The notes under the pieces: generated by a model
The model's database searches: none
What the model was told of the DNA's origin: nothing
What the model saw: only the letters and a program-made list of their open reading frames with translations
NCBI GenBank assembly: GCA_022709365.1
Contig: JAKLIY010000004.1
Span: 1-64,000 of the forward strand
Source: Pseudomonadota bacterium
Lineage (GTDB): Bacteria; Pseudomonadota; Gammaproteobacteria; Competibacterales; Competibacteraceae
DNA length: 64,000 nucleotides
Reading direction: 5' to 3'
In this document: positions 47,844 through 58,443 of the stretch, piece after piece
How positions within the stretch are numbered: the stretch's first letter is position 1
Layout: each line of letters starts with the position of its first letter
Position numbers and translations under genes: made by a program

Positions 47844-49031
47844 CTAAAGCCGTTGCCGCAGTACGTTGGTGATTTCGGCATCGCTGAGCGTCAACGGATT
47901 GGTCTTCATACTGCTGCCCCGTGAGTGGACGACGATCTGCGGAAAGTCGCTCTCCTGAATTCCGTAAGTGTTTAACCGAGGCAGGTTCAGCCGCTCGGTC
48001 CATTCATCCAGCAACGCCAACAGGGCGGCGTGTCCTTCTTCGAGGCTGGGGAAATGTCGTCCATACAGCAGATCGCCAGCGCGGGCGTATTTGCGCCAGG
48101 CGGGATGGTCGGGATCACGTTCCCGCAGCGCCGCCAGATTGACACGGGTCGCGGCTCCGACCAGCGTGCCGCAGACTGCACCGTGGGGAATCGGGAAGAA
48201 CGCGCCCAGCGGCGAAGCCAGGCCATGCACCGATCCCAGGCCGGTCTGCGCCAGACCGATGCCGGACAGCAACGCGGCGTAGGCCATTTGGGTGCGGCCC
48301 TCAGCCGCATTCCCACCATTCTCGTACCAAGCGAATAATCCATCCCGCACCGCCCTTAGACCGCTTTCCGCCAGCGCGTCAGTGAAGGGATTGGCCTTGA
48401 TCGAGACGTAAGATTCCAGCAATTGCGTCAGCGCGTCCATGGCGTTGGCGGCGATCTGCGTCGGCGGACAGGAGGCCAGCAGATCGGGATCGAGCAGGGC
48501 GTATTGCGGAACCAGTTGGTCGTCGCGGAAGGATTTTTTGAAACCATTGGGGCCGCGCACACTGAGAACAGCGTTTTTGGTGGCTTCGCTGCCCGTGCCA
48601 GCGGTGGTGGGAACCGCAATGAAGGGGAGAGCGGGACCCTGATAGGGTTTTTCTGGGCCGACGCCTTCCAGATAATCCATCACCGAGTCGCCCACGGGTA
48701 ACAGACCGGCGATGGCTTTGGCGGCATCCAGGACGCTGCCGCCGCCGATGCCCGCCACGGCGGTGAACGCCTTGCCGTGAAATTGCCGAACGGTTTCATC
48801 CACGTTTTGTGGCGAAGGTTCGTCATTGATCCGCACCTGCGCCCAGTCAACGTCCGCCTTTTCCAGCGCCGCCAGCAATGTCCGCCAGTGCGGCGATTCC
48901 GGGAAGGAACGCTGGCCAGTGACCAGTAATACCCGATTACCGTATTGGGCGATTAAATCCGGCAGTTTTTTAATGCCGCCCGCGCCAAATTCAATGCGCG
49001 GCAGACGGGCGATGGAGAAGGGATTGATCAT
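47844..49031 (-). CDS. iron-containing (group III) alcohol dehydrogenase
   Basis: 395 residues. The NAD motif GIGGGSVLDAAKAIAGLL, TTAGTGSEATKNAVL, the metal-binding DALTQLLESYVS and HGLASPLGAFFPIPHG are all present. The substrate could be a short alcohol, 4-hydroxybutyrate or a related semialdehyde; the neighbourhood does not decide. Confidence 0.9.
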   Translation of the reverse strand: MINPFSIARLPRIEFGAGGIKKLPDLIAQYGNRVLLVTGQRSFPESPHWRTLLAALEKADVDWAQVRINDEPSPQNVDETVRQFHGKAFTAVAGIGGGSVLDAAKAIAGLLPVGDSVMDYLEGVGPEKPYQGPALPFIAVPTTAGTGSEATKNAVLSVRGPNGFKKSFRDDQLVPQYALLDPDLLASCPPTQIAANAMDALTQLLESYVSIKANPFTDALAESGLRAVRDGLFAWYENGGNAAEGRTQMAYAALLSGIGLAQTGLGSVHGLASPLGAFFPIPHGAVCGTLVGAATRVNLAALRERDPDHPAWRKYARAGDLLYGRHFPSLEEGHAALLALLDEWTERLNLPRLNTYGIQESDFPQIVVHSRGSSMKTNPLTLSDAEITNVLRQRL

Positions 49032-49052
49032 GGGCGCGTTCCGGTTTAACTT

Positions 49053-49090
49053 CCCTCTCCCGTTAGCGGGAGAGGAGCGGTGAGGGAGTG
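49053..49090. repeat. dispersed CCCTCTCCC-type palindromic repeat, copy 6
   Basis: A nearly perfect hairpin (CCCTCTCCCG / CGGGAGAGG) with the GTGAGGGAGTG tail, upstream of the alcohol dehydrogenase. This is the cleanest copy in the window. Confidence 0.7.
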
Positions 49091-49137
49091 CGGGGTTTTA
49101 GCTTAGAGAAAAAATCATGATGTAGTCAGCGCCAATT

Positions 49138-49359
49138 TCAAGCGACTTCCTGCATGGGGCGAATGCGAGGAGCAGGGATTGAACGCCCTTCGATTTCAAA
49201 ATGGTGGATGACATCTTCAATAATTCCGCATAATTCACTATACAATTTCACTGGATCATCTCCATGAATTCCGGTCATTAAATCAGGGCATTTTCCAATA
49301 TAGACCTGATCTTCTTCACTCCACTCTACCCATTTATGGTATAGATCACTTTTTCTCAT
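49138..49359 (-). CDS. hicB: HicB-like antitoxin
   Basis: A 73-residue HicB-fold protein (KWVEWSEEDQVYIGKCPDLM, then GDDPVKLYSELCGIIEDVI). It has no helix-turn-helix, unlike the first HicB in this window. Its ATG overlaps the hicA stop by four bases. Confidence 0.85.
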   Translation of the reverse strand: MRKSDLYHKWVEWSEEDQVYIGKCPDLMTGIHGDDPVKLYSELCGIIEDVIHHFEIEGRSIPAPRIRPMQEVA

Positions 49360-49559
49360 GGCATTACCTTTTCAATCGCGGTTTTTACCTGTACTTCCTG
49401 ATAATGTTTAGCATCATCGCTTGATTTTCCACTGATCGTTACTGCGCCTGAGTATCGGACATGAGTAAATTTGCGATGCGATCCTTTTCCGCCACCCGGC
49501 ATCTCATAAAAGCCAGCACTTTTGAGATCATGGAGAAGATCCTGGATTTTTCTTGGCAT
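49356..49559 (-). CDS. hicA: HicA-like mRNA interferase toxin
   Basis: A 67-residue dsRBD-fold toxin starting at the ATG at 49559 (MPRKIQDLLHDLKSAGFYEM), with GGGKGSHRKFTH holding the catalytic His. The open frame extends to a GTG at 49646, but that part lies in a repeat copy and the mcl 3' end, so I exclude it. Toxin precedes antitoxin. Confidence 0.85.
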   Translation of the reverse strand: MPRKIQDLLHDLKSAGFYEMPGGGKGSHRKFTHVRYSGAVTISGKSSDDAKHYQEVQVKTAIEKVMP

Positions 49560-49574
49560 TTTTTCAAGCTTCAA

Positions 49575-49600
49575 CCCTCCCCCGTTAGAGGGAGAGGGCA
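49575..49600. repeat. dispersed CCCTCCCCC-type palindromic repeat, copy 7
   Basis: CCCTCCCCCGTTAGAGGGAG with GAGGG sits between hicA and mcl. It is shorter than the other copies and lacks the G-rich tail. Confidence 0.5.
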
Positions 49601-49611
49601 TAATGAAATGC

Positions 49612-50664
49612 TCAGAACCCGTACAGCGCCTTGTACTCGGCGTCACGGCTGGCGATCAGTTGAGCCAGATTCAAAACCACCTTGCACTGTTTCCAGGTGG
49701 CGTCGTCCTGCATCTTGCCGTCGATCATCACCGCGCCGCTGCCGTCGGGCATGGCTTCAACCACTCGCTTGGCCCAGGCCACTTCGTCGGCCTTCGGGCT
49801 GAACACCCGCTTGGCGATGGCGATCTGGTTCGGATGCAGCGACCAGGCGCCGACGCAGCCCATCAGGTAAGCGTTGCGGAACTGATCTTCACAGGCGGTC
49901 AGGTCAGCTATGTCACCGAACGGGCCGTAGAAGGGCAGCGCGCCAACGCTGGCGCAGGCGTCCACCATCTTGGCCATGGTGTAATGCCACAAATCCTGTT
50001 GCGCCGTAGGCCGGGCGGCTTCGGGATTCTGCGGATCGGGATCGGTGCGCACCACATAGTCGGGATGACCGCCGCCGACCCGGGTAGTCTTCATCCGCCG
50101 CGACGCCGCCAGATCAGCGGGACCGAGGCTCATGCCCTGCATCCGGGGACTGGCGTTGGCGATTTCATCGACATTCGCCACGCCGAGCGCGGTTTCCAGA
50201 ATAGCGTGAATCATCAGCGGTTTTTTCACGCCATATTTCGCTTCCAGTTGCGCCAGCAGTTGATCGGCGAAATGAATGTCCCACGCGCCCTGAATCTTGG
50301 GCAGCATGATCACGTCCAACTTGTTGCCGATTTCACCCACTAGCCGGACTAAATCATCGAGAAACCACGGGCTGTCGAGGCTATTGACCCGAGTCCAGAA
50401 CTGGGTGTTGCCGAAATCAACATTTTTGCCGATTTGCACCAGTCCCTCGCGGGCAGCTTCCTTGCGGTCAATCGGCACGGCGTCTTCGAGATTGCCGAGC
50501 ATAATATCGACAGTCTTGGCGATGTCCGGCACCTTGACCGCCATTTTTGGATTGCTCGGATCGAAGAAATGAATCATCCGCGAGGGCAAAACCGGGATTT
50601 CGCGGAGCGGTTCAGGAGCGCCTACAACCTTCGGTTTAAAAAAATCACGGGGACTGCGCAGCAT
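49612..50664 (-). CDS. mcl: L-malyl-CoA/beta-methylmalyl-CoA lyase
   Basis: Splits beta-methylmalyl-CoA into glyoxylate and propionyl-CoA, and can also form malyl-CoA. It is a CitE/HpcH-type barrel of 350 residues with [44 protein letters not shown] and [15 protein letters not shown]. These are specific to Mcl1 rather than to citrate lyase. GGAGG precedes the ATG. It provides the cleavage step of the ethylmalonyl-CoA pathway, 19 kb from mch. Confidence 0.93.
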   Translation of the reverse strand: MLRSPRDFFKPKVVGAPEPLREIPVLPSRMIHFFDPSNPKMAVKVPDIAKTVDIMLGNLEDAVPIDRKEAAREGLVQIGKNVDFGNTQFWTRVNSLDSPWFLDDLVRLVGEIGNKLDVIMLPKIQGAWDIHFADQLLAQLEAKYGVKKPLMIHAILETALGVANVDEIANASPRMQGMSLGPADLAASRRMKTTRVGGGHPDYVVRTDPDPQNPEAARPTAQQDLWHYTMAKMVDACASVGALPFYGPFGDIADLTACEDQFRNAYLMGCVGAWSLHPNQIAIAKRVFSPKADEVAWAKRVVEAMPDGSGAVMIDGKMQDDATWKQCKVVLNLAQLIASRDAEYKALYGF

Positions 50665-50678
50665 GGGTTTTCCTCCAG

Positions 50679-51155
50679 TTAAATCAGAACGCGGTTGGGG
50701 AATGTTCCGGCCAGTTCACTGCAATGGATTTCGCCGGTGTTTTTATGGAACATAATGTTCCCGTTTTTATCACAAATCCAGAATTCCCTGGCCCCTCTGG
50801 CGAAATACAATTCCTTCTTTTCATCCATTTCCATTGCGGTATTGGATGGGGACAGGATTTCTACGCAGAGTTCCGGGGCTTCCAGAAATGGATTATCGCC
50901 GCGATTTCGGGCGATAAAATCATCTGAAGCCCAGGCAACATCGGCCACTTTCACACCTTCACGGGTTTGAACCGAGCATTCAGTAATAATGACGCCTTTT
51001 TCCAGCAGCCGACTCAGTAAAGCCACTATTTTAGCCTGGTACATGCCATGTTCATTACTGGCCGGACTCATGATAATGTGGCCCCATTTGTCGGTTTGAA
51101 TCTTGAAGGGGAGTTCCCTGAGAACCGGATTTACGCAGATTTCAGTCCAGTTCAT
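50679..51155 (-). CDS. Uma2-family PD-(D/E)XK nuclease-fold protein
   Basis: 158 residues of the Uma2/DUF820 type, with [11 protein letters not shown] and [12 protein letters not shown] forming the D...E-x-Lys-like restriction-endonuclease core. This family is abundant in cyanobacteria and in some proteobacteria, its function is not established, and the copies often move between genomes. It lies 14 bases upstream of mcl on the same strand but is unrelated to it in role. Confidence 0.85.
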   Translation of the reverse strand: MNWTEICVNPVLRELPFKIQTDKWGHIIMSPASNEHGMYQAKIVALLSRLLEKGVIITECSVQTREGVKVADVAWASDDFIARNRGDNPFLEAPELCVEILSPSNTAMEMDEKKELYFARGAREFWICDKNGNIMFHKNTGEIHCSELAGTFPNRVLI

Positions 51156-51197
51156 GCTGGCGTTCCCTTGAGATTTTTGCGGCTCAATTTAAGCCGG

Positions 51198-52325
51198 TTA
51201 GCCTTCGTATTTCTTGATCAGCATTTGCGCCGCCACAGTGGGCGGAATATGCCCGTTCACCACCGCCTCTTCAATATCAGCGCGGATGCTGCCAACGCCG
51301 GCGTGGTTGAAGAAGCTGGTGCGCAAATGCTCCTCGACCATTGAATACACCCAGTCGAGGGTTTGCCGCTGCCGGCGTTTTTCCAGGACACCGCTGGCGG
51401 TGATTTGTTGGCGGAAGTCGCTGATCACGTTCCAGATGGTGTTAATACCCTCGCCGGTGAGCGCCGAGCAAGTATAAGCCTTAGTGCGCCAGCCTTCGGT
51501 GGCTGGAGCGAGATAATGCAGCGCCCGGTTGTAGTCGGCGCGGGCGGCGTGGGCGCGGAGCCGGTTGTCGCCATCGGCTTTGTTCACCAGCAGCGCATCC
51601 GCCAATTCCATAATGCCCTTTTTGATGCCCTGCAATTCGTCGCCAGCCCCGGAGATCATCAGCAGCAGGAAGAAATCGACCATGGAGCGGACGGTGGTTT
51701 CGCTCTGACCCACGCCGACGGTTTCCACCAGAATTACGTCAAAACCGGCGGCTTCGCAGACCAGAATCGTTTCGCGGCTTTTCCGGGCTACACCACCTAA
51801 AGTGCCACTCGATGGAGAAGGGCGAATGAATGCGCGCAAGTCGCGGGACAATAGTTCCATGCGGGTCTTGTCGCCAAGAATGCTGCCACGAGTCACCGTA
51901 CTGCTAGGGTCTACCGCCAGCACTGCGATCTTGTGCCCCTGTTCACATAAATGCAGGCCCAGAGCTTCGATGAAGGTGCTTTTACCCGCGCCGGGCACAC
52001 CAGTAATACCGATTCGTACCGAGTTGCCAGTGTAGGGAATGAGTTGGCGTAATACCTCTTGTCCCATATCGAAATGGGCTTGAGCATTACTTTCGACTAG
52101 GGTAATGGTTTGGGCGACGATATTACGGTCACTGGCCAATACACCAGCGACGTATTCATCGACGGTGAGGCGTTTGCGGCGTGGGATAGTCGGGCGGGAA
52201 ACGGCGACGCTGGCCTGGCCTCTGAGGCCATCGTGACCACCGTCAACGCCGGCCATGACCGAGGTGGTGAATGCGGAACCGGCGTTCAAGGGAACCCAGT
52301 CGGGTCTTTGATTCGAGTCGTTCAT
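51198..52325 (-). CDS. meaB: methylmalonyl-CoA mutase GTPase chaperone
   Basis: G3E GTPase with GVPGAGKSTFIEALG, VDPSSTVTRGSILGDKTR, ETVGVGQSETTVRSM, and NKADGDN as the guanine motif. I start at the ATG at 52325 and not at the GTG six codons upstream; neither has a clear ribosome site. At 375 residues it has an N-terminal extension and the C-terminal dimerisation arm typical of MeaB. It shares the strand with mutAB and so probably serves methylmalonyl-CoA mutase, while the other copy sits with ecm. Confidence 0.92.
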   Translation of the reverse strand: MNDSNQRPDWVPLNAGSAFTTSVMAGVDGGHDGLRGQASVAVSRPTIPRRKRLTVDEYVAGVLASDRNIVAQTITLVESNAQAHFDMGQEVLRQLIPYTGNSVRIGITGVPGAGKSTFIEALGLHLCEQGHKIAVLAVDPSSTVTRGSILGDKTRMELLSRDLRAFIRPSPSSGTLGGVARKSRETILVCEAAGFDVILVETVGVGQSETTVRSMVDFFLLLMISGAGDELQGIKKGIMELADALLVNKADGDNRLRAHAARADYNRALHYLAPATEGWRTKAYTCSALTGEGINTIWNVISDFRQQITASGVLEKRRQRQTLDWVYSMVEEHLRTSFFNHAGVGSIRADIEEAVVNGHIPPTVAAQMLIKKYEG

Positions 52326-52398
52326 GGGTGGAATCTTACGCACGGGAGTTGGGGGATGATGGAGTGGCGCTTATTTAATTCTGGCGGGTTATGCTGCA

Positions 52399-52683
52399 TT
52401 AACCGGCTCTATGCGCTGCTTGTCCGGGCAATGGGAGTTGAAATCTTCCAGCTACTACACCAGCTACTGTCAGGTCTTCGTCAAGCTTTTCCCATCTTAG
52501 TGCATATCCACCTACCTCTACCTGAACCTCTTTAAGCTGATTTTCAGAGGCTTGGTTAAGAATTCGAAAGCGATCAGCAGGGAAACCCACTACCCGTCCA
52601 TCAGTTAATTCAAGATAAATCACCCGCTTCTCTGCCCAAGCTCTGATAGCTACAGGTTCTATTTTAACGATTGTGGTATTCAT
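52399..52683 (-). CDS. DUF2442 domain protein
   Basis: 94 residues with the DUF2442 core IYLELTDGRVVGFPADRF. The family is usually found next to DUF4160, as here, with a 20-base overlap. Such pairs are suspected toxin-antitoxin units. The last residues (LPGQAAHRAG) are encoded by half of a repeat related to the element at 52998, so the natural end may have been altered. Confidence 0.85.
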   Translation of the reverse strand: MNTTIVKIEPVAIRAWAEKRVIYLELTDGRVVGFPADRFRILNQASENQLKEVQVEVGGYALRWEKLDEDLTVAGVVAGRFQLPLPGQAAHRAG

Positions 52684-52930
52684 GGTATTTATCGATCAAA
52701 GTTTGCCTATTTTCAAATACGAGTCTTTCGATTTCTCTTAAATCATGGGGAGATACACCACGATTACGAGCTAAAGCTATAGGGACAAGCCAGAACTTAC
52801 ATTCACCGCTGGAACAGCGTACATAAATATGAGGAGGTTCATTTCCTTCATCTGAGTAGAAATGAAAGCGAAAACTTCCAATTCTAAGAGCAGTTGGCAT
52901 CAGAGTACGTGTAGATATGGTGACTTCCAT
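52664..52930 (-). CDS. DUF4160 domain protein
   Basis: 88 residues with the family hallmark MPTALRIGSFRFHFYSDEGN followed by EPPHIYVR. The frame opens at 52930, but the family usually starts at the MPTALRIG methionine (52900), so the true start is open. It lies upstream of, and overlaps, the DUF2442 gene. Function unknown; a toxin role is only suspected. Confidence 0.85.
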   Translation of the reverse strand: MEVTISTRTLMPTALRIGSFRFHFYSDEGNEPPHIYVRCSSGECKFWLVPIALARNRGVSPHDLREIERLVFENRQTLIDKYHEYHNR

Positions 52931-52997
52931 GAATACGGTTTAACTTCCAGCCTTTATTCTCCAACACTCTGTATAAGTGTTTACCAGAAACAGTAAT

Positions 52998-53084
52998 GTA
53001 GGGCGGGTTAGGACGTGAGTCCGTAACCCGCCGATTGTGGAGTCATTCAATTCCGGCGGGTTACGCTGCGCTAACCCGCCCTAC
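52998..53084. repeat. 87-bp MITE-like element with perfect 14-bp terminal inverted repeats
   Basis: GTAGGGCGGGTTAG (52998-53011) and CTAACCCGCCCTAC (53071-53084) are exact inverted repeats. A second, internal 10-base inverted repeat (TAACCCGCCG at 53024 and CGGCGGGTTA at 53054) allows a cloverleaf fold. There is no coding capacity. A related half-element lies at about 52383-52404. Confidence 0.8.
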
Positions 53085-53156
53085 GTGCTGTCCTTCAAAT
53101 TACCAACACCCGTCAATGGCGCGGTCTCCGGTGCAGCAGCTAGTTAGGCCGGTCGA

Positions 53157-53615
53157 TCACCATTGTCGTCGATTTTTAATATATTTAATCGGGTTGTCAG
53201 GATTTTGATGAAATTTATTACAGTTTTTAATTTGACATCGCCAGCCATGAGGTTCTATAAATAATGGGGATATTACTTTATTTGGAGTGCACGAACCACA
53301 AAAATAGCCAGTTTTCATTTTATGTTTATATAGCCCAAGGTAATCAACAAATTCAAAATCTTCTAAAAAATCTTTACTTGGTTTATATAACTCTTTCCTT
53401 AAATGATAAATATATGCAACAGCAATACAAAGTAAAATTATTAGTATTGCAGCTAATCTACCCTGCATGGATATAGGGATTAACTGGTCTATCCATATTT
53501 GGAATTGTGGAATTACTAAAATGACTATGGATGATAACGATGATAACAACGGGATCAACCACTGCGATGTCAGAGATTCAGTTATACTACTGATGAGTTC
53601 TTTTAGAATCTTCAA
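53157..53615 (-). CDS. small membrane protein with a C-terminal cysteine cluster
   Basis: 152 residues with two membrane segments at about 20-45 (LIPLLSSLSSIVILVIP) and 52-70 (LAAILIILLCIAVAYIY). The cytoplasmic tail holds FCGSC and, after 22 residues, CQIKNC, which looks like a zinc ribbon. The gene is AT-rich and probably acquired. Its family is not known to me. Confidence 0.65.
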   Translation of the reverse strand: MKILKELISSITESLTSQWLIPLLSSLSSIVILVIPQFQIWIDQLIPISMQGRLAAILIILLCIAVAYIYHLRKELYKPSKDFLEDFEFVDYLGLYKHKMKTGYFCGSCTPNKVISPLFIEPHGWRCQIKNCNKFHQNPDNPIKYIKNRRQW

Positions 53616-53663
53616 GTTTAAGTAACCTATTTCAGTTAATTGATGTCTAATAAGATTAGGGCT

Positions 53664-53894
53664 TCAGCGATGTCCTAAGACAGATAGTAACAACCAGCCT
53701 ATAAATATCCAGAACAATAATGTTCCACATCCTGAGGACCTAGCACACTGTGGACATACAGTGCGCAAGCCGCTGTAAGCACGGGTTGATAAGCGAAACT
53801 TTGACGTAATACCGAAACTGCTCCCTGTCTTGACATTCTTTCTAACGCCTTCCCCTTGCCTTAGATACCGACCACATAAATAGCACGTTGCCAA
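53664..53894 (-). CDS. short zinc-ribbon protein with one membrane helix
   Basis: 76 residues beginning ATCYLCGRYLRQGEG, with a second CxxC in TVCPQCARSSGC and a C-terminal membrane segment (LLFWIFIGWLLLSVL). The two CxxC pairs suggest a zinc ribbon. It lies next to another small AT-rich membrane gene, and both may be cargo of one insertion. Confidence 0.55.
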   Translation of the reverse strand: MATCYLCGRYLRQGEGVRKNVKTGSSFGITSKFRLSTRAYSGLRTVCPQCARSSGCGTLLFWIFIGWLLLSVLGHR

Positions 53895-54084
53895 TTTTTT
53901 AACCTTGATGTTTAGCGTTAATAGCCTAACGAGTAGTAGACCCCCTAAAAGGTGTATTTTTTCACCCCAAGGCGGTGTATATCAACTATCGACGGTATCA
54001 GTATGTATTTCAGTTTCAACAACATACGTTGAACCGCAACTGCATGTATTCCCTAAATCACGGAAAGAGCTAACAGAGTTAAAC

Positions 54085-54105
54085 AGGGTGGGCAATGCCC
54101 ACCCT
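54085..54105. repeat. perfect palindrome after mutB
   Basis: AGGGTGGGCA and TGCCCACCCT are exact inverted arms around one base, 20 bases beyond the mutB stop. It may act as the 3' hairpin of the mutAB message, but no T-run follows on that strand. Confidence 0.6.
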
Positions 54106-54124
54106 ACCATCTTTCACATCACCC

Positions 54125-56305
54125 TCATGCCGCCAGGCGCAAATTCAACTCCTCAATCACCTTCTGTGCGGCGACCGGAACCACCGTGCCGGGGCCAAAA
54201 ATCGCCGCAGCGCCATTCGCCTTGAGGTACTCGTAGTCTTGGGCGGGAATGACACCGCCCGCCACGACCATAATGTCCTCGCGGCCCAGCTTCTTCAGTT
54301 CCGCAATCAGTTGCGGCAGCAACGTTTTATGCCCTGCCGCCAGCGAACTCATGCCGACCACATGCACGTCGTTCTCCACCGCCTGCCGGGCGACTTCCTC
54401 CGGGGTCTGGAACAGTGCGCCGATGTCCACGTCGAAACCGAGATCGGCGAACGCCGTCGCAATCACCTTCGCGCCCCGGTCATGGCCGTCCTGACCAATC
54501 TTGGCGACCAGAATGCGCGGGCGGCGGCCTTCGCGCTGCTCGAACTCATCCGCCATCCGCCGTACCGTAGCGATTTCCGCCGCATCGCCAAATTCACTGC
54601 CGTACACGCCGGAAATGGCGCGGATGACCGCCTTGTGCCGGCCAAACACCTTCTCCATCGCATCGGAGATTTCGCCGAGAGAAGCGCGAGCGCGGGCCGC
54701 TTCGACCGCCTTCTCCAACAGGTTGCCGGAACCGGCGCTGGCCGCTTCGGTAATCGCGTTCAGGCAGGCTTTGACCTTGGCTTCATCGCGGTTAGCGCGC
54801 AGTTTCTGCAACCGCTGCACCTGCGATTCGCGCACCGCCGTATTGTCGATATTCAGAATGTCCAGCGGGTCTTCCTTGGCCAGCCGGTATTTGTTGATAC
54901 CGACGATGGTTTCCTTGCCGGAGTCGATATGCGCCTGCCGCCGGGCCGCCGCTTCTTCAATCCGCATCTTCGGCAGGCCGGTTTCAATGGCCTTGGTCAT
55001 GCCGCCCAGACTCTCCACTTCCTGAATGTGGCCCCAGGCGCGCTTGACCAGCTCATTGGTCAGCGCCTCGACGTAATAGGAGCCGCCCCACGGGTCCAGC
55101 ACCTTGCAAATCGCCGTTTCGTCTTGCAGGTAAAGCTGCGTGTTGCGGGCAATGCGCGCCGAGAAGTCGGTTGGCAAGGCAATGGCTTCGTCCAGGGCGT
55201 TGGTGTGCAGCGACTGGGTATGGCCCAGCGCCGCCGCCAGCGCTTCAACGCAGGTACGGGCGACGTTATTGAACGGGTCCTGCTCGGTCAGACTCCAGCC
55301 CGAAGTCTGGCTGTGCGTGCGCAGCGCCATCGACTTGTCGCTCTTCGGGTTGAATTGCTTGATGATCTTCGCCCACAGCAACCGCCCGGCGCGCATCTTG
55401 GCGACTTCCATGAAGTAGTTCATGCCAATCGCCCAGAAGAACGACAGCCGGGGCGCAAACGTATCAACGTCCATCCCGGCCTTGATGCCGGTGCGCACAT
55501 ATTCCAGACCGTCCGCCAGCGTGTAGCCCAGCTCCAAATCCGCCGTCGCGCCGGCTTCCTGCATGTGATAGCCGGAGATCGAGATGCTGTTGAACTTGGG
55601 CATCTCTTTGGACGTGTAGGAGAAAATATCGCCGATGATGCGGATCGACGGATCAGGCGGATAAATGTAGGTGTTGCGCACCATGTACTCTTTCAGAATG
55701 TCGTTCTGAATGGTGCCGGTGAGCTTGTCGTGAGGAACGCCCTGTTCTTCGGCGGCGACGATGTAGAAGGACAATACCGGCAACACCGCGCCGTTCATGG
55801 TCATGGAGACGGACATCTGATCGAGCGGAATGCCGCCGAACAGCACTTCCATATCGAGAATCGAGTCAATCGCCACGCCGGCCTTGCCCACATCGCCGAC
55901 CACGCGCGGATGGTCGGAGTCGTAGCCGCGATGGGTCGCCAGATCAAAGGCAATCGACAGACCTTTCTGCCCGGCGGCCAGGTTACGGCGGTAGAAGGCA
56001 TTGGACTCTTCGGCGGTGGAGAAACCGGCGTACTGGCGCACCGTCCACGGCTGCGTCACATACATGGCCGGATAGGGGCCGCGCAGGAACGGCGGCACTC
56101 CGGCGACATAGCCCAGGTGTTTGAGGTCCTTGATGTCGTCCCGCGTATACAGCGGGTTGACATCGATTTGCTCCAGGGTCGCCCAGACCAGTTGCTCCAG
56201 CGTCTTGCCGGTGGTCTTTTCCACCGACGCTTTCCATTCGGCAAAACTGGGCTTGGGGAAATCCAGGCCATAGGCCATCGAGGTGAAATCAGGTGATTGG
56301 CTCAT
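54125..56305 (-). CDS. mutB: methylmalonyl-CoA mutase, large (B12-binding) subunit
   Basis: Interconverts (R)-methylmalonyl-CoA and succinyl-CoA. The substrate barrel includes [20 protein letters not shown] and [16 protein letters not shown]. The C-terminal cobalamin domain has the base-off ligand [13 protein letters not shown], followed by [10 protein letters not shown] and VVAGGVIP. At 726 residues it is the catalytic chain of the heterodimer. It overlaps mutA by four bases. The long plus-strand frame here is a shadow. Confidence 0.95.
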   Translation of the reverse strand: MSQSPDFTSMAYGLDFPKPSFAEWKASVEKTTGKTLEQLVWATLEQIDVNPLYTRDDIKDLKHLGYVAGVPPFLRGPYPAMYVTQPWTVRQYAGFSTAEESNAFYRRNLAAGQKGLSIAFDLATHRGYDSDHPRVVGDVGKAGVAIDSILDMEVLFGGIPLDQMSVSMTMNGAVLPVLSFYIVAAEEQGVPHDKLTGTIQNDILKEYMVRNTYIYPPDPSIRIIGDIFSYTSKEMPKFNSISISGYHMQEAGATADLELGYTLADGLEYVRTGIKAGMDVDTFAPRLSFFWAIGMNYFMEVAKMRAGRLLWAKIIKQFNPKSDKSMALRTHSQTSGWSLTEQDPFNNVARTCVEALAAALGHTQSLHTNALDEAIALPTDFSARIARNTQLYLQDETAICKVLDPWGGSYYVEALTNELVKRAWGHIQEVESLGGMTKAIETGLPKMRIEEAAARRQAHIDSGKETIVGINKYRLAKEDPLDILNIDNTAVRESQVQRLQKLRANRDEAKVKACLNAITEAASAGSGNLLEKAVEAARARASLGEISDAMEKVFGRHKAVIRAISGVYGSEFGDAAEIATVRRMADEFEQREGRRPRILVAKIGQDGHDRGAKVIATAFADLGFDVDIGALFQTPEEVARQAVENDVHVVGMSSLAAGHKTLLPQLIAELKKLGREDIMVVAGGVIPAQDYEYLKANGAAAIFGPGTVVPVAAQKVIEELNLRLAA

Positions 56306-58443
56306 TGGGCGACCCCCATTTTCTTCTGCAACATAGTCAACAGCGCCAGACAGTTGGCGTTCATGTGAATGAAATCATCCACGCCGGCGGCCTTGAAGGC
56401 TTCGACGTGATCGGCGGGATAACCGGCCAACAGCACGGTGAGACCGGGATTCGCCTGCTTGAGTTTCTGGGCCAGCGGCGGGACCAGTTCGGGATAAGTG
56501 GCGTCGGTCGAGCAGATCACCACCACGGACGAGCCGGAGGCCAGCGCCGCCGTCGCTGCTTCATCCGGGGTGTTGAAGCCTGACGGATAGATTGTTTCAA
56601 AGCCGCCCACGCCCAGGAAAGCCGTAGCGAAATCAGCGCGGCCCTTGTGCTGGGTCAGTGGTCCCATCACCGCCAGGAAGATTTGCGGACGTTGACCGGT
56701 ACGGGCCAGCGAGGCGTCCGTCGCTTCCCGCAGCCGTTCAAACGGCAATGCCCCGCGCTGGGTGCAGACGGCGTTGAGGGTCGGACCGGCCTGTGCGCCC
56801 GTCCGCACCGCCTGGGCGATATCTCCCAGCGTCGCGCCAGCCAACGCGGCCTGAATCGCCGCTTCCACGACATCGCTGCCTTTGGCGAGCTGCGCCAGCG
56901 CCGCTGCTTTTTGCGCCGCATTCGCGCCTGCCCGCGCCTGCTTCAGCGCCGCCGCTCGTTCGGCGTGCAGCGCCGCAGCATCGACCTTGGCGGCTTCCAG
57001 CCGGGTTTCCTTCAGATTCGGGTACATGTTGGCGCCGACAAAGATGTCCTTGCGCTTGGCGATATTCGCAGCGCGCTTGGCGGCGGTGTCCGCGACCTGA
57101 CCCTGCGGCCAGCCTGCGGCGAGCGCCTTGGCCATGCCGCCCTGTTTCTCAACCTCCTGAAAGATCGCCCAGCTCTGGCGAGCCACAGCGTCAGTCAGGC
57201 TTTCGACATACCAGGAGCCGCCGGCCGGATCGACGGTATGGGTGATATGGGTCTCTTCGCGCAACACGGTATGGGTGTTGCGGGCCACGCGCCGGGAGAA
57301 TTCATCCGGCGTGTTGATCAGTTCGTCGAACGGCGAGATATGCAGGCTGTCGCAACCACCGACAATCGCTGAGAACGCCTCGGTCGTGCCGCGCAGCAGA
57401 TTGACATGCGGGTCGTACACCGTCTGGTTCCAGGCGGACGTGCGGGCGTGAATACTCATCTTCTGCGCTTCAGCATTGCCGCCGAAGGCCTGGACGATCT
57501 TGGCCCACAGCATCCGCGCAGCGCGCAGCCGGGCGATTTCCATGAAAAAATTGGAACCAATGGAGAAGGCGAAACGAATGCGCGGAGCCGTGTCGTCGAT
57601 GCTCAGACCACGCGCCTGCATGGCCCGCAGGTATTCCACCGCCGTCGCCAGGGCGAAGGCCAGTTCCTGAGTCGCGCTAGCCCCGCCATTATGGTAGGGG
57701 TGGCCCTGCACGGTGAGCGTTTGCAACTGCGGGGCCTTTGCCTTGGCCCAGCCGGTCAGTTGCGCCATCACGTCATACACGCCGTTCAGATCGCGGGGCA
57801 GATGACCGTGACCGGCCAGATGGCCGAGCGGGTCCATGCCAATCGCGCCGCGCAGTTTGGTGAGCGATTTACCCTGCTGCTGGACCAGCGCCGCCAGCAG
57901 CGCGGTGAAGCTCAGGGCGCTGGTGTCCGCCTGCACATAGACCGGCGTGGTTTCGAGATCGACGCCAGCCAGCGCTTGGGCCAGATCGGCGAGGCTGGAC
58001 AGGGAAAGTCCTTCTTTGCCAACGTCTTCAGCCGCTGCCTGATCGGCGTCCACGCCGTGCAGCGTCGGGTGATCAAGGACCAGATTGACGGCGTTCTGGC
58101 CGCGTTCGAGATCGGCGCGCAGGGCGGCGTTGAACGCGGCGGGCGTGGCGCAGGGAATTTCCTGGGCGACATCCCAACTGCTGGCGACGTAGCCCAGCGG
58201 GCTAGCGCCCCGGACATAGGGGGCAAAACCGGGCAGACTGTCGATTTGTGGCAGGCCGGCGATATCTTCCTGCCGGTACATCGGTTGCAGGTCAATGTTT
58301 TCGTAAGTCTTGGTGACCAGTCGCTTCTCGAACGGCGCGCCCTTGAGAACCTTGTCGATGGCTTTACGCCATTCCTCATAGGGGGTAGGGGGAAATTCGT
58401 CGAACGTCGGAGCGGTCAGATCCGCTGTTTGTGGGTTTGCCAT
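56302..58443 (-). CDS. mutA: methylmalonyl-CoA mutase, small subunit
   Basis: The non-catalytic partner of mutB: it keeps the barrel ([40 protein letters not shown]) but its C-terminal domain lacks the DxHxxG cobalamin motif, reading [19 protein letters not shown] instead. I start at the ATG at 58443, since GGAGG lies six bases upstream; the longer frame to 58647 covers a repeat and is not credible. At 713 residues it is slightly longer than the average small subunit. Confidence 0.93.
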   Translation of the reverse strand: MANPQTADLTAPTFDEFPPTPYEEWRKAIDKVLKGAPFEKRLVTKTYENIDLQPMYRQEDIAGLPQIDSLPGFAPYVRGASPLGYVASSWDVAQEIPCATPAAFNAALRADLERGQNAVNLVLDHPTLHGVDADQAAAEDVGKEGLSLSSLADLAQALAGVDLETTPVYVQADTSALSFTALLAALVQQQGKSLTKLRGAIGMDPLGHLAGHGHLPRDLNGVYDVMAQLTGWAKAKAPQLQTLTVQGHPYHNGGASATQELAFALATAVEYLRAMQARGLSIDDTAPRIRFAFSIGSNFFMEIARLRAARMLWAKIVQAFGGNAEAQKMSIHARTSAWNQTVYDPHVNLLRGTTEAFSAIVGGCDSLHISPFDELINTPDEFSRRVARNTHTVLREETHITHTVDPAGGSWYVESLTDAVARQSWAIFQEVEKQGGMAKALAAGWPQGQVADTAAKRAANIAKRKDIFVGANMYPNLKETRLEAAKVDAAALHAERAAALKQARAGANAAQKAAALAQLAKGSDVVEAAIQAALAGATLGDIAQAVRTGAQAGPTLNAVCTQRGALPFERLREATDASLARTGQRPQIFLAVMGPLTQHKGRADFATAFLGVGGFETIYPSGFNTPDEAATAALASGSSVVVICSTDATYPELVPPLAQKLKQANPGLTVLLAGYPADHVEAFKAAGVDDFIHMNANCLALLTMLQKKMGVAQ

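Noticed and set aside
54095..56296. 733-codon open frame on the plus strand
   Set aside because: It is the antisense of mutB, with Arg/Gln/His-rich composition typical of shadows in GC-rich genes.
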